Positions 48,175-60,300 of a stretch of DNA of 64,000 nt are shown piece by piece; the stretch's first letter is position 1; each line of letters starts with the position of its first letter. The stretch spans positions 2,666,001 through 2,730,000 of the forward strand of contig JAJHTX010000005.1 in NCBI GenBank assembly GCA_032164295.1, given 5' to 3'. Source of the DNA: Inonotus obliquus. Lineage: Eukaryota; Basidiomycota; Agaricomycetes; Hymenochaetales; Hymenochaetaceae. Position numbers and translations under genes: made by a program. The notes below the pieces were generated by a model. The model was not told the origin of the DNA. It ran no database searches and saw only the letters and a list, made by a program, of their open reading frames with translations.

Positions 48175-50926
48175 AGATAAAGATAGTAAATGAATTCGTG
48201 AAATGTATGTACGTGGGTTAGAGTAAAGAAGTTATAGATTGAGAAGAGATGATTGGATGAGTGTGTGAGAGTTTTCTTGGTGGATGAATGAAACACTGTA
48301 GTTGATGATATCAAAAGATTTTACACATGTCGGTATTCCAATTAGACACAGTACAATACCAAGTAGACAGTCGTGCGTGTGAGACTTTTTTTTAGTTCCA
48401 GCGCTGTCCGTTCCAGCCAATCAGCCAATACCAGTCAGTCAGTAAAAGCAAGCTAAATGAAATTGATATTGAAATTGATTTTGCAATTCACCTCCGGATC
48501 GAATCGAATCGACCGGTGAAAGAATTGATTTTGCAATTCACCTCCGGATCGAATCGAATCGACCGGTGAAAGTGAGTACCTACACTTACCTGTACTTACG
48601 TTCGCCAGACAAGAAAGACGATAACGATAACGAAAAAATCTATTCATTATCATTAGTTTCGTACTCCTACTCCTACCTAAGTCTTCGAGTCGAGTAAGTA
48701 ACGTAAGTAAGTAACCAAGTATTTCATTCCGACTTTCTCTAACGCTGATTCGTGGATGGACTGACAGGAATAACTAAACTAATAAATTCGACCCAATTAC
48801 TCAGACTCAAGAGAAATCATTCAGTGATTCACAAACACACACACAGACTCAAAACTTACCTTACCGCCCGTCAATTTATTCATTCATTCCACATTTCAAA
48901 TGACCTGTACACACTGTAGCCTCGGCCTGGTTACATACATAACATCAGAGCAAGCAAGAGAAATGAGAAATTCCCAATCAATTTCTTGCTCGGTACGGCA
49001 AAGCAAAAACGGCAGAACGGCAGTAGGACGGCATGTTATCCCTTCCACGTTCCGTTCCAACATTCCAGCGTTCCTAGATACTCAAACCATTCCACTTTCC
49101 ATTCAACCCGTCTCAACATCTCCACGCTACTTCCCAACTGAGTATCTCAAAAATTCAAATCCCCTTCGCAACAGCAACACACCCTCCCCTCCATGCCAAC
49201 CACGCCAACCAAACTACCGACAGTCAAACGTTCCACATAGAACTTTCCAAATCTTCCCTCAAACCTCAAACCCTCAAACCCTTCAACCCTCTCCCAAGCC
49301 TTTCCCTTCCCCCCTCCCCCCTTTCCCCCTTCCCCCCTTCCAACAAACCAACCAACCTCGTCACTCATCCCCACACCAAAACACAATCCAACCAAAGGAA
49401 GCTCCAAAATTTCCGTTCTTTCAGCTTACCAAAAAAAGAAAGAACGGCCAAGGCTAGGTTTACTCCTCACCTCGTCCGCCCGTCGCCCGTAAAAGATCCC
49501 GAAAATATAAGTTTGATGTTATTACGTGATATATGATGTGATGGGGATGATCTCGCTATCTCGGGACTCGCGCTCTAATCATCCCTCCCTCCGCAATCCC
49601 TATTCCCTATCCCTTATTCCTTGATCTTGATGATACCTGATGCCTGAGACGCCCTGTGGAGGGAAGGGGGAATGTGGAGTACTTAAGTCAGGTCGGTCGA
49701 ACTAGCACTAGGGTTTTGAGAGTTTGAAGACTTAACGCAAGGCGATACAAAGCAAGTGATCCTAGATTGTGATCCGTCCTTGATACGTCGTGTGTTCACT
49801 CGAGGTAAGGAGGGGATGGTTAAAAGTCTTTTGACGAGAACATTTTCGAATGAAGGTATGAGAGTCGGAGGCTTGGTCTTCATGACTTCATTGAAGACGA
49901 ACCCGGAGGATGGAAAGGATAGTTTGGTCCACTTCATCATACCCATTCGTCATTGCTTTCATTCCGAATTGCGATCTCGCGAAGCAAGACAAGACAAGAG
50001 ACGGGAATCGAACTCGTGCAAGTCATTCAGAAGCGGTCTTCGGGAGAAGACGGGGAATTAGCAAAGCCAGCGCAGATTGAACGAAGGCAAGAAGATTTGC
50101 ACTAAAGACAGAGACCGAGGAGAAGTCCTATATGAGATTATGAAGTTTTGGTTGAAAGAATGCCGTATACAGACAATGAAAGGAAAGATTCGGGACCTGT
50201 TGGATGAAATTGTTTCGAGTTCAAGGAGAAGTGTTTGAGGGCGTCAATGGTGTTGCGGGTAAATCGCTCTGCCCTTCCGGATGGCTGAGTGTTATGCATT
50301 ATGTGTCTGCGGCTGTTTCGCAAACAAGGAGGAGGAGGACGTTACGCGGGCGACGAGGCGACACGTCACACGGGGTAAAGGAGGGTGGAGTACCGAGAGG
50401 GGAAATCAATATTAGGTAATTAGACTAGAAGAGACAAGCCTTCTCAAATCAGAAACGGATATCTCATAAATTCAAGTCAAGTTGTACGCACGTCCCTCGG
50501 GTCTCCCTCATCCTCCACTCTCTCCCTCTCTATCCTCGTGTCCGCCACTCGCCGTCCACCGGCATAGATTTATCTCCCCGTTAGACGCGCTCATATCCTC
50601 GTGCACAACGCGTAGCGCATTTACTCACGCGAGTCCCATTCGATTGGTGTCTTACTCCGCACTCTGCTTGACGCGAGCACATTGTCTGTTGGCTCGTGTC
50701 CTGTCTCTCGTGGAGGACCTCGCGTAGTTCCGAGATCCGCGTCTGTCGCGATTCGCGATTCTCTGTTGGTTTTCCCATCAGGCCGCCGACGATCACCGTC
50801 CGTCCTTGCCGTTGGACCACTTCGCTTCTTTATACAACGCCCTGTTATTTCTTCCATTCCATCCGCCCTTACTATAACTACCAAGTGTACCTATTCCCTG
50901 TATAATTCTCTCCCCCCCCTCCTCCC
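48175..50926. other. Long intergenic region upstream of the Sfp1-like gene
   Basis: No supported gene. It holds a 50-bp tandem duplication (annotated separately), AT-rich simple sequence, a C-rich tract at 49265-49345 and, nearer 50927, long pyrimidine-rich runs (50490-50560, 50905-50925) probably belonging to the promoter or leader of the zinc-finger gene. The 185-codon open frame at 48900-49457 is low-complexity Pro/Gln/Asn sequence and is not called. Confidence 0.45.
48473..48572. repeat. Perfect 50-bp tandem duplication
   Basis: Two adjacent identical 50-bp copies lie at 48473-48522 and 48523-48572, each from AATTGATTTTGC to GACCGGTGAAAG, with an inner GAATC GAATC micro-repeat. A partial copy of the first few bases precedes it. 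Perfect identity suggests a recent duplication by slippage or unequal exchange. Confidence 0.9.
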
Positions 50927-53304
50927 ATGTCCGCTCCGATGAACATCCACCATAGGCGTACGCCTTCCATGACTTGCTTCGCCCCCCAACCTACCCACGC
51001 GCGTAGCCTCTCTGGCCAGTTTGGGAATAGCTGGTCGGACCCGTTTGAGTGAGTCCGCCCTTCTCTCTTCGCTTCATGTGAACATTGCTCTGAAATGGTC
51101 GTTCGCGTAGCTTCTCGTCCTCTCCGCTCTCCTCCGCTCTTCACCTCGGAACTTCACCACCTATGGCAAACGCGTATTTGCCTTCTACTAATGCTCTTCC
51201 CATGTCCTGCTCCCCACGCGGAGACTACTTCACTTTCGAGCGTGACTATGTGCGTACATCTCTTCATTCATTTCCCCTCTTTAGTTTCGCATTTGTTCTC
51301 GTTCCGGTCTATTTTATTATCGTTGCTTTCCGCCTACGCCTTACCTCCGAGCCTTGGCTACACCCAGAAGAAGGGAGACAGTTACTAGGAGATTGAGCGG
51401 GTGTTCCCATGGTCCGGAGGCAAAGAAAATCTGCGAGAAGTGGACAGGGGTGGATCGAAGTTGGATTCAGAAGGACACCGATCCCGGGAACGGATGGAGT
51501 CCAAAACGGAAGTTGCTTTGTCTTCCGCGTCGATCACGGGTCCTGTCTAAATCGGGTCATGGCGCATATAACCATCTCGCTGTTTGATTCGTGCGTCCGT
51601 TTAGCGGCGGTCAATCTTCACTGATGTGATGCTCCCTATTTCAAATGAAATTTGCGTGGAGGCGTCGCACGGCATCATTCACTCGATGTTGCCGCTGTAT
51701 CTCATCTCATAACTTTATTCTAACTTTATTGCTTATTTTGTTTTGGCTACTTTTTCCGCTGATGGATTTCTCTCTTCCTCACAATCTCCACGAAACCTGC
51801 ATGCTGATCTTGGGATTCTCCCACTGTAGTGCTCTAATTTTGCTTGCTGTGGGATCAACCTTCCCGACATGCATGCGCTTGTTGCGCACTTTGAAGAAAC
51901 GCACCTCGCTGCGTCGATGGGTGCACCCTTTACGACTTATCCTGCTTGCCCAGGCAACCGCCCGGGAATAACATTACCACAGGCGAAACCGGTACCGCAG
52001 GTCAGTGTGAGTACTGATGGTGGTATGGACACGCCATTTGGCAGTGATGCACCATCACCAAACTCCAGTGTTGGACCTGAGACACCTCCACCTTCATCAT
52101 ACGTACCCGCGTATGGGTTCAATGGGCAACAGCCTCACTTGCAAGTCCAGACACAATTATGTAACGGTTCGCGCTCAAATTCGGCTTCGCCTTATCCTCA
52201 TTCACCGCTTTCCCCCGCGAGCTCGGGTTCGCTCGAGCAGCAGTCGCAGCACTCCGAATATTCATCGAGTTCTGGTGAAGAGCTCGAGATGGACATGGAT
52301 ATGGACGTACTCATGGCTTTCGACCCTCTGGATGGTGCGCACACCCCTCTGGACAGCACTCCTCCATCTCCGCTCGCTGCTCCTATCCGTCCTTCATCAG
52401 TTCTTCGCGCTGCCGCGCTGAAGAACAACGGTGGACAGCCCGACGTGCCGCCTGTATGTCTCCCACCTTCCTTATTCAATGCTCCTGTAGCATCACCTGC
52501 TTTGCTTTCTCCGAATGCGGAGAAGGAAGGAAGCTCAGGGAAGAAAGATAAGAAAGAGAAGAGAAGTCGCACAGAGAGTCCTCTTGTTGTCGATGTTACG
52601 GCCGCAGCTGCTTATGCTTCCGCTGGCACTGGTGGTGTAATCCGAAGAGAGAAGAACCGAAAAGCTGCTGCTAGCGCCATGGGCTCGTTACTCGGCTCGT
52701 CGTCTCGTTCCTCCGTTTCTTCGTCCTCCGATGAATCGACATCGTCTTCGGAAGGCATTGCTCCTGGTTCTGTCGATAAGGAAGAAAAGCCCAAGGACGT
52801 AGTAGAACGCCCAAGGGCTGAGAGGACTGGGCGACCTGAGAGAGTCGATAAGAGCGGCAAGCGAACACGCGAAAAGGCTTACAAGTGTCCTAAGCCCGGA
52901 TGCACCAAGGTAAGCTCTATTCTAACGTACTCGATGCCATCGTTCTCATTAAAGCACAACTACAGAGCTACCTTAACCCGAATGGTCTCAAGTACCACTG
53001 CGCAAAGGGAACATGCACATTTGCTAATGGCTCTGGCCCGCCCACGCCTGTGACACCCACAACTCCTGCGATACCTTCTATGACTACCATTTCTGTGCCA
53101 TCCACACCTCCAATGTCATCGTCCCATGCCCAGCCGATGACCCCTACCTCACTGCCCTCCTCACCGATAGCACGTAACATGAGCACAGTACATTCAGCGT
53201 TCGAGTACCATCAACAACAGGTACCGATTATCGCAACACCGGTTCCAGTCTCTATTCCGCGAGATGCGACGACGTATGTATATGCGCCATCGCAGATGTG
53301 TTGA
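50927..53304 (+). CDS. Sfp1-like split zinc-finger regulator
   Basis: The probable start is the ATG at 50927 (MSAPMNIHHRRTPSMTCFAP), spliced after GNSWSDPF (intron to about 51108) to SSSPLSSALHLGTSPPMANA and RGDYFTFERDY. The exons between about 51245 and 51830 could not be placed with confidence. From the acceptor near 51829 the reading is CSNFACCGINLPDMHALVAH, FEETH: the first, split finger. A long Ser/Pro-rich, acidic (EELEMDMDMD) and Lys-rich linker follows, then the second finger KCPKPGCTKSYLNPNGLKYH, CAKGTC, joined across the intron beginning at about 52909. In yeast Sfp1 two such fingers control ribosome biogenesis and cell size under TORC1. The second finger here ends in Cys instead of His (C2HC). 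The terminus at 53304 is a TGA. Confidence 0.78.
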
Positions 53305-56300
53305 GCTCCGGGCCGTGTTGCTCTGGGGTCATTCATTTCTTATTGGCGTTGTGTTGGTTGGTGGGGGCGTTCATTTCGTGCCGGTTGCTGGCGTTTCTCC
53401 CCGAGTGGTGTACGAGAGAGGGAATATTTGCGAGGGACTTGTTTCATCCAGGAGGTTGTGCCTAGGAGATGTGGTTAATCGGCAAAGAGGTTGTTCCACG
53501 TAACCGGTGCAGTGTGTTATCTTCCAGGCAGCTAGACGGAAGCAAAAACCACGCACGCTACGATCGTGTGTTTTATTTGCCCCTTGGCGGAGGCGTGTCG
53601 TTCCAGGTTCACAGGTTCAACGAGCACGAGCACTGCAAACGTGCTTTTGGCATTCCCTTGTGCCTTTCATCAATCGTCCTCAAAGAGGAAATTTTGATCG
53701 ACGCGTTACTTTTTCCGGACACATTTACTTCCGACTGTGACTGATGGTCTACCCGAGATTTCCTGACAAGCCTCAAGGAGTTCGAGCAACTCGACGTTTC
53801 CGACTTTTGGTCTACGATACGAGGCGCGGCATACGTTTCTCGGCCTCTCTTCATTTCTGCGACCCTTCTACTTGCTATGGCAAGATACTCTTGCTGCACC
53901 GCTTTGCAGGTCTTCGAAGTTCCATTTCTCGATCCTCGCCTCGCCTCACCCTTGCTCGTCTCGGACCAATTCGGTGTTTTTAGTTTCCTTAATCTGAAGA
54001 AACGTAACGGACCTGTTTCAAATTTCGATCATTTAGATCACTTTGGGGGTCTGAATTGGATTATTGGAAAAGAAAATCTCGCTTGTTCGGTTATTCCATC
54101 TACTCATCTCGGCTACTTGGACTCGGAGGAGATTTCTCCTAGCGACGCGGCTGCGGCGACTCGGGCACATGTGCAAATATGTTCTACCATGAAGATGAGA
54201 CGGGATGCCGCTGGGGGACGATCGTTTTTCCCTTCGTGCTTGTTTAGCTCGGTCCATCTGTTGAGCCTGTGGACTAAATTAGACTGTTACGGCGCGGATT
54301 AGCCGTCGTGGGATTGAAGACATCGAGCGTGGAAGGAGCGACGGCGAAGACGAAGACGAGGACGAGTAGCGTGAGGGAGATTACCGACGGACGAGTTCAG
54401 ATATTCGACCAGCCCTCCGTACCCTCGACGCCCGAAGAAAAAATCACCCCGGAGATATGACGCGACACAAAAAACACTGGGCTTTATTGTAGCCTGTCCA
54501 CTCGTTCACCTTAACGCGGATCAAAAAATTTCTAAGGACCTCGCTGTCGTTGTTTGTCGCGTTAGCGTTGACGCTGACTTGACTATTCGACTGACTGAAT
54601 CGGCCGGCTTACTTTTTTCTTTCATGTGTATACCCTGTTTACTCATTCTCTTTCTTTCTTATCCGTCCCTCTTCTTCTACCGTTTCGTCTTCCCCGCGTT
54701 TACTGAAAAGTTGCCTGGGGCTGATACTCGTTTCGGCCTCAGACAACGCGATATTTTTCACACTTGTTTTTTCCGAACTCGACTCCCTACTCCGCTTACC
54801 ACTCTCGTATGTTACACCACCTTCACCTCCATCTCGTTTCATCTTATCTTCTCTGTGCACTTACTCAGTGATATACTGTCCATATAAATACTCTCGTACG
54901 TACGTATTTTATCGACACCCGCTACTTACTACTACGCGGGGAGTAGTACAAACTCTCTAAACCCTTTCTTCCTTTCCCTTCCCCATATCTTACGTCCTTT
55001 GATTCTCTTTCTTGAATCCTTTCAAAAATCTTCTTTTCGTAACATAACTTTATTAACTTTTGTCTTTTATTGTTGGTTCTCTTGGAACGTATCCAGTCTA
55101 TCGTCTTTTCTTTCTTCAGTTGGTTTTGTTTATAGTTCGAGTTTGATATTCGAATGTCCGTTCGTTTATCTTTCCTCTTTTTCTTTTTCTTTTCCTTTTT
55201 CGTTGCGATACTTGTTACGCCTTACTCTTCTCTTGTTGAATCACTCTCAAGTGTTAATCCCCCGTGTCGTAATATGTTGATATGTTTGTCGTTAACGCTT
55301 TGACATCTTTTTTTTTTTGCGGATATTCGTACTTATATACATAGTGATGATATAGAAACACCAGGATATATACTGTATTGGTGTTGTTGTACGTTCGAGG
55401 TTCGAGGTTCGGGTTCGAAGCAGATACAAGATGAATGAATGGTAAGGATAGAAGGAGAGAGGACCCTTCATCAAGGGGAGCACTCAACATGAAAATCACT
55501 GACCGAGATCGATCATCTCATTCGGGTCCAACAACTGTAAGGTCCATCACCGACTCCCCATCCTCCATCCTCCATCCTGATTAATCCTGATTCAGATTCT
55601 CCACATCCATCACACGTGCGTTTCGCGCGTGATGATGGATAAGGTACTTGCTCTTGCTCTTGCAAAGTTGCAAAGTTGCATCAATTCATTTTGTCCTTTG
55701 TCCGATCAAGACGCACGAATCACGAATCACAATCCACGAATCACGAATTCAAGATTCGAGACTCGGGACTTGAGACTCGAGACTAGTACTGAGACGATCC
55801 ATATCAATATCAGTATTTGATGGATTCGGATTCGGATTCGCTGAGTGCTGGGTGCTGGGTGGGTGCTGGGCATCAAAGTCGATTCGGGACTCGGGACTCG
55901 GACTTGCAATTCGAAGTCGACTCGAACTCGTAGGGTAGATCGCTGATCGCTTTGATTCATTTTTCATTCGTATCCGATCATTCACTCACTCGTTCACCGA
56001 TATTCGATCATTAATATTTGGATGAATTCGATGATTGGGTCATTTAATATTGGTTCGGTTCGTGCGTTTCATTCGCATAACTGCATAACTGCATTACTGC
56101 ATAATTGCATAATTGCCAGTGAATTTTGGACTCTCGGACGGAAAAACGCTAGATCAATGATTGAGGAAATGATAATTTAGATGAGATGTGATTACTCCGA
56201 GATTTATCAGATACTCGAGTCGGGGTCAGGGTGAAAGGAGCGAAGGATGAAGGATGAGGGAGCGGGAGCGGGAGCGGGATTAATTCTTGATTGGCATAAC

Positions 56301-56658
56301 CTCCGACCGCTACCCCGCACTGCACTGATGCACTGATGCACTCGGCACTCCACATTCAACATTCAACATTCATTTCCATCTCCATCTCCATCTCCGTCTT
56401 TATCTATCGCATCTCATCACTCTCGTCTATCCTACTCCGAGCCGAGTCGTGACGATTATCGCCGTTGTCGTGCTCGACATCTAAAGTAACAAAGCGCGGT
56501 GCCGGTACAAATTTACTTATCACGACACGCCATCGAGATAGCCTAGGAAGGAATAAAAGTGTAGCAGCTATCGTCCCTACTGTACTGTAGGTCCCCTGCC
56601 AAAACATCAAACATCAAATATCAAATATCAAACACTCACTCATTAGTACTCCTTTCAC
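53305..56658. other. Gene-poor stretch with simple repeats
   Basis: This is downstream of the Sfp1-like gene. A plus-strand frame open from about 53745 to 54302 has ordinary-looking protein (LTSLKEFEQLDVSDFW and on) but no start, motif or splice context. Bases 54580-55260 are T/C-rich. Bases 55700-55930 carry degenerate CACGAATCA and GACTCGGGACTC repeats; 56078-56115 has GCATAACT/GCATAATT units; 56325-56400 has GATGCACT, CATTCAA and CATCTC runs. Confidence 0.4.
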
Positions 56659-57312
56659 CAGGACCCCCGGTAATACTAACAAATGCCTGCGGATAATTTT
56701 GGCCGAAAATTTGACCCAATGCCTCTGCTAATCCGGATAAGTAGGGCTCATTTTTCTGCATTTTTCTGGAAAGGCCCCCGCAAATTTCCGGATAAAATAG
56801 GGCATGGGATGGAGGAGGGCTCTGCCAATCCGGATAAGATCGACGCTTGTCTCCCAAAATTTGGTCATACCTTCCTAACTGTTCCTCGATGTTCTTCCTG
56901 AACAGGAAAATATTCCATGCAAAGGAAATTCATTTCTGTTGCTTCTTTCAGTGTTTGGAAGGAAATTCGGTCAGTTTCTCACATTTTCCCTCAAATCATG
57001 AAGGACTTCAAGTCCAAAGGCAATGATAAACAATAGGTTTCTTTATTTTTCATTATGTTCTGCATTGTACATGGTAATGTAGGGCAGAAAATTGCACGAA
57101 ACTACCTTCCCACTAACTGACTTCCAACTGACATAAATCCAGATAAAAAATTGCCTCTTTTGGAAGCCTCCGCGAGAATCCGGACAAAAACTACCCCCTG
57201 ACCAGTGAAGCCTCCGCAAATCCGGATAAAACGGGCGCGAAGCGCCCGACAAAATCCGGATAAAACCCCCCATTCTGTGCGCAGGCCTTAATCGGTATTA
57301 ACGGGGGTCCTG
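56659..57312. mobile_element. Non-autonomous TIR DNA element (MITE-like, 654 bp)
   Basis: The ends are inverted copies of each other. The left end begins CAGGACCCCCGGTAATAC, and the right end, read inward on the minus strand, begins CAGGACCCCCGTTAATAC. About 29 of the first 37 positions match, including a shared GCCTGCG block. No transposase frame is present. Inside are five exact TCCGGATAA motifs at about 56732, 56787, 56829, 57221 and 57255, plus variants near 57138 and 57179, all in the same orientation and concentrated toward the two ends. No clear target-site duplication was found (left flank CCTTTCAC, right flank ACACCACG). The superfamily is therefore undecided; hAT-like ends starting with CAGG are one possibility. 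Confidence 0.72.
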
Positions 57313-60300
57313 ACACCACGAATATACGAATTGAATACTTGTTCCTTCCTTTAATCCTTTCTTTCATCGCTTATTGAGATTGAGCTGTTGAACCTATGAC
57401 TTTTTCCTCGTTCGTCTCGTCAGGAGCTCTCTCGCTTTCCACACTCTGATGACAGAAAGCCAGTTGTCGCTTAGGAGGTGGGGTTCCTGTAGCAACTCGT
57501 TAGACTTAGACCTCAGACTCTTTCTCGGTCTCGGTCGCGGTCGGTTGGAGGTCTCGGAAGGTACGTGGTAAGTATATACTTACTGGTATATAGTCTCAGT
57601 TCTGTTGACTACAGGACTAGTGTAGTCCGTGCCTCGCGACCGTGTCCCTCGTACTCAAACTAACAGCACGGATCTTCCGAGTCGGGGCCGAGAATACTAA
57701 GTGAATACTACACAAGAAAAAACCGAGTTTTTCTTGGACTCGACTCGGATCCGGACTTGGTGTTATCCGCTAGCATCGGGAGACTATGGAAATATGGAAA
57801 GAAAGAACGATCCAGGAAATACGGGGAATCTGAATAGGTGAATGGTGAAGAGGTGATAGGCTGTGATAGGTGATAGGTGACTCCCTCGATCCTTCATTCA
57901 TTCATTCATCCGTCCGCTCGTCCAATGGATCAATGGATGGATCGTGGATCAACAATTTTTCCAAGTCGGCTTGACTATCCAATAATACACCTAACACCTA
58001 TCAGACAGGTGTATGTTATTTTACCCCGCCCAATGGAGAGACTTTGCATACGAAATAGTGGGCGCGCAAGATGTGCATATGTGAATATGTATATGTGATG
58101 AGATTTTGTCTTAGTACTAGTGTACCACTTGATGTGATATGTGTTTACGATCGAGCACATGAGGAATGGATTGAAATATGGAAACACGCAAAAGGTCGAA
58201 GCACACAACGCATCCGAATGCACGCAATAGCCAATAGACTCAAGAAAGAGAATATGGGAAACCAATCATATGAATTGCCCCATAACTTATAAACCTACTG
58301 ATGTTTTTTTCAAAGTGGTGCGATGGTGCGTGTGCAAGGAGTGCAAGGGTTATCTGACTACCAATCAGGGTAAGCCAAGGGAGATGAGGAGTTGATTACA
58401 CTTCGACAAAAATCGGGGTAAATTTTCTAAATCATCGTCTAGTACATATGTCAGTACATACTAGAGTTGGAGTTTCCGTTTTATTTCAGTTTAGCGCCAT
58501 GCATGTGCGTGTACTTTTCTCATGATGCTGCACGGCACGACGGTGGCTGCGACCGTCTGAGCGCTCAAGATCGAGCTTCCTTCGCCTTCGCCTTGAAGTT
58601 CGGAAAAGAAATAGCAATTCGAAGAAATATTTTTACTTATACCTAACACGTGAAGTGAGCAGCGGAGAACTTGGAAATCCGAATGTCTGTTTGTATTCTT
58701 GCCGCTCCATCCATGACCGGTTTGGTGGGTTTCTGTCTGGGGCGCGGCGCCTCCGCTGCCACACAACCACCACCAATAGACTGTAAAGCTTACATCTTAA
58801 AGTCTAATGTTGCGATGGTGCTGTATCTGATTTACGATTTCTGATTTCTGATTTGTTTTGAGAACATGTACACATGGATAATTGATATGTAATCAAAATT
58901 GTGCAGTGAATTTCACTCCGTCCGGTGTCTAAAAATCAAAATCTATAGCTACGGAACCAATTTTTTACATACATCAGCGAACAAATCGGACTTCTTTGTA
59001 TTGTTATTAAGCTGAATGGTGAATGGAATGAGACGGAGAAGTCCTCTTCGGAAAGGAAAGGTAAAAGGAAGAAGAAGATAGGGAAGAAGAGGTTGGAAAG
59101 AAGGATGTACATAATAGCCTACTAGGCTATCTATTGAGAAGGGGGTGAGGAGGGGGAAAGCGGAAAGCGGAAAGCGGGATTTCCTTGCTTCTGTACTTGT
59201 GGAATAAGAACACGGTGATTTGCATTACACAGGCGGAGAGACGTATAATAGCCAGGACATAGTGAGGGACAAACGAGAGGTCCAATTACAGCAGAACCCG
59301 GGCCTGGAGACAGAGGCACGGCTACACGGCTACACGGCTATACTGAACAATTTGTCTTTGCCTCTATCTGGACGCTATTCTAGTTCTCCCTAGATATAAA
59401 TGATTGACGAGGGAAATGGAACCACATCGGTTGAAATAAGTTACGAGTCGTATAGCGTAGCTTTATAGTAAACAGCATGTAGCATGCTGAGAATATAGTG
59501 GTTCCCGAGTAGGCCGAATGGCTGTGAGGTGGGCTGAGACTACGCGCTCAGAAAAGTTTTCATACACGAATGCACGCAACGCAGGAAAATTGCTTGTAAG
59601 ATGACACCACCAATACTGTACCTTTTCTCTCTTTCGAGGACTTGGTTTGACTCATCTGGTTGATTACATTAGTGCATTTTTTCGGAAGAAAGTGGAGACG
59701 AGACGTGAAAGGAAAGGGAAAGGATGACTGCATCAATGCATCAATGCTCAGTCAGGAGCGTTAACGTACCTAGTGTCACTTGACGAGGCAATTGAAAGCA
59801 ATTGTATGTATGATTAAGTGAGTCGTGGTTGTATTTGTGATTACCCCTGAGGTGTCTTGTTGCGACTGGTGGATTCCGTGCGCCCCAGTCTCTGATCCGG
59901 ATACAAAACTGCATACCACGTGCATGTGGTCCTGAAGACGTATAGGAGCGTCCGGGAGATTGATCTCTACCGATGGCTGATTCGTAGAGTTTATGAATCT
60001 GTGCACACATGGCAAGCATTGTGTAATGCCCCGACTTCGTCTGTAACGAATAACGACTCGGAAGAAAGTACCAGGTAACCTCTCTTGCAAAACTGAAAAC
60101 ATTAACGCCACTATCATGAAAGTTTTCAAGAGGTTCTATACAACTATTAGTACAGTCCCATGGAGGATATGGAAATATTGAACCTTACAATATTAAAGTG
60201 AGTAAGCTTGTTCGCGGATGGGCTTGTAGTTAGTGTGAGACCACCTCCGTGCTCGGTGAAAGTGAGGAAGGGAATTTCCAACCGGAACCGCACATGATAC

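Noticed and set aside
48900..49457. 185-codon plus-strand open frame
   Set aside because: The product is a Pro/Gln/Asn/Ser mix reflecting C-rich simple sequence, with no motif and no homology-like pattern.
49995..50085. tRNA-like T-loop (GTTCGATTC) on the minus strand
   Set aside because: The T-arm pairs only partly, no A-box (TGGCnnAGTnGG) lies at the right distance, and no acceptor stem forms. Probably chance.
53745..54302. Roughly 185-codon open frame downstream of the Sfp1-like gene
   Set aside because: No in-frame ATG near its beginning, no domain, no clear splice partners. Kept only as a candidate for transcript checking.
59776..60129. Minus-strand open frame with a hydrophobic start
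   Set aside because: The apparent signal-like beginning is followed by sequence with no domain and no splice context; it is too weak to annotate.
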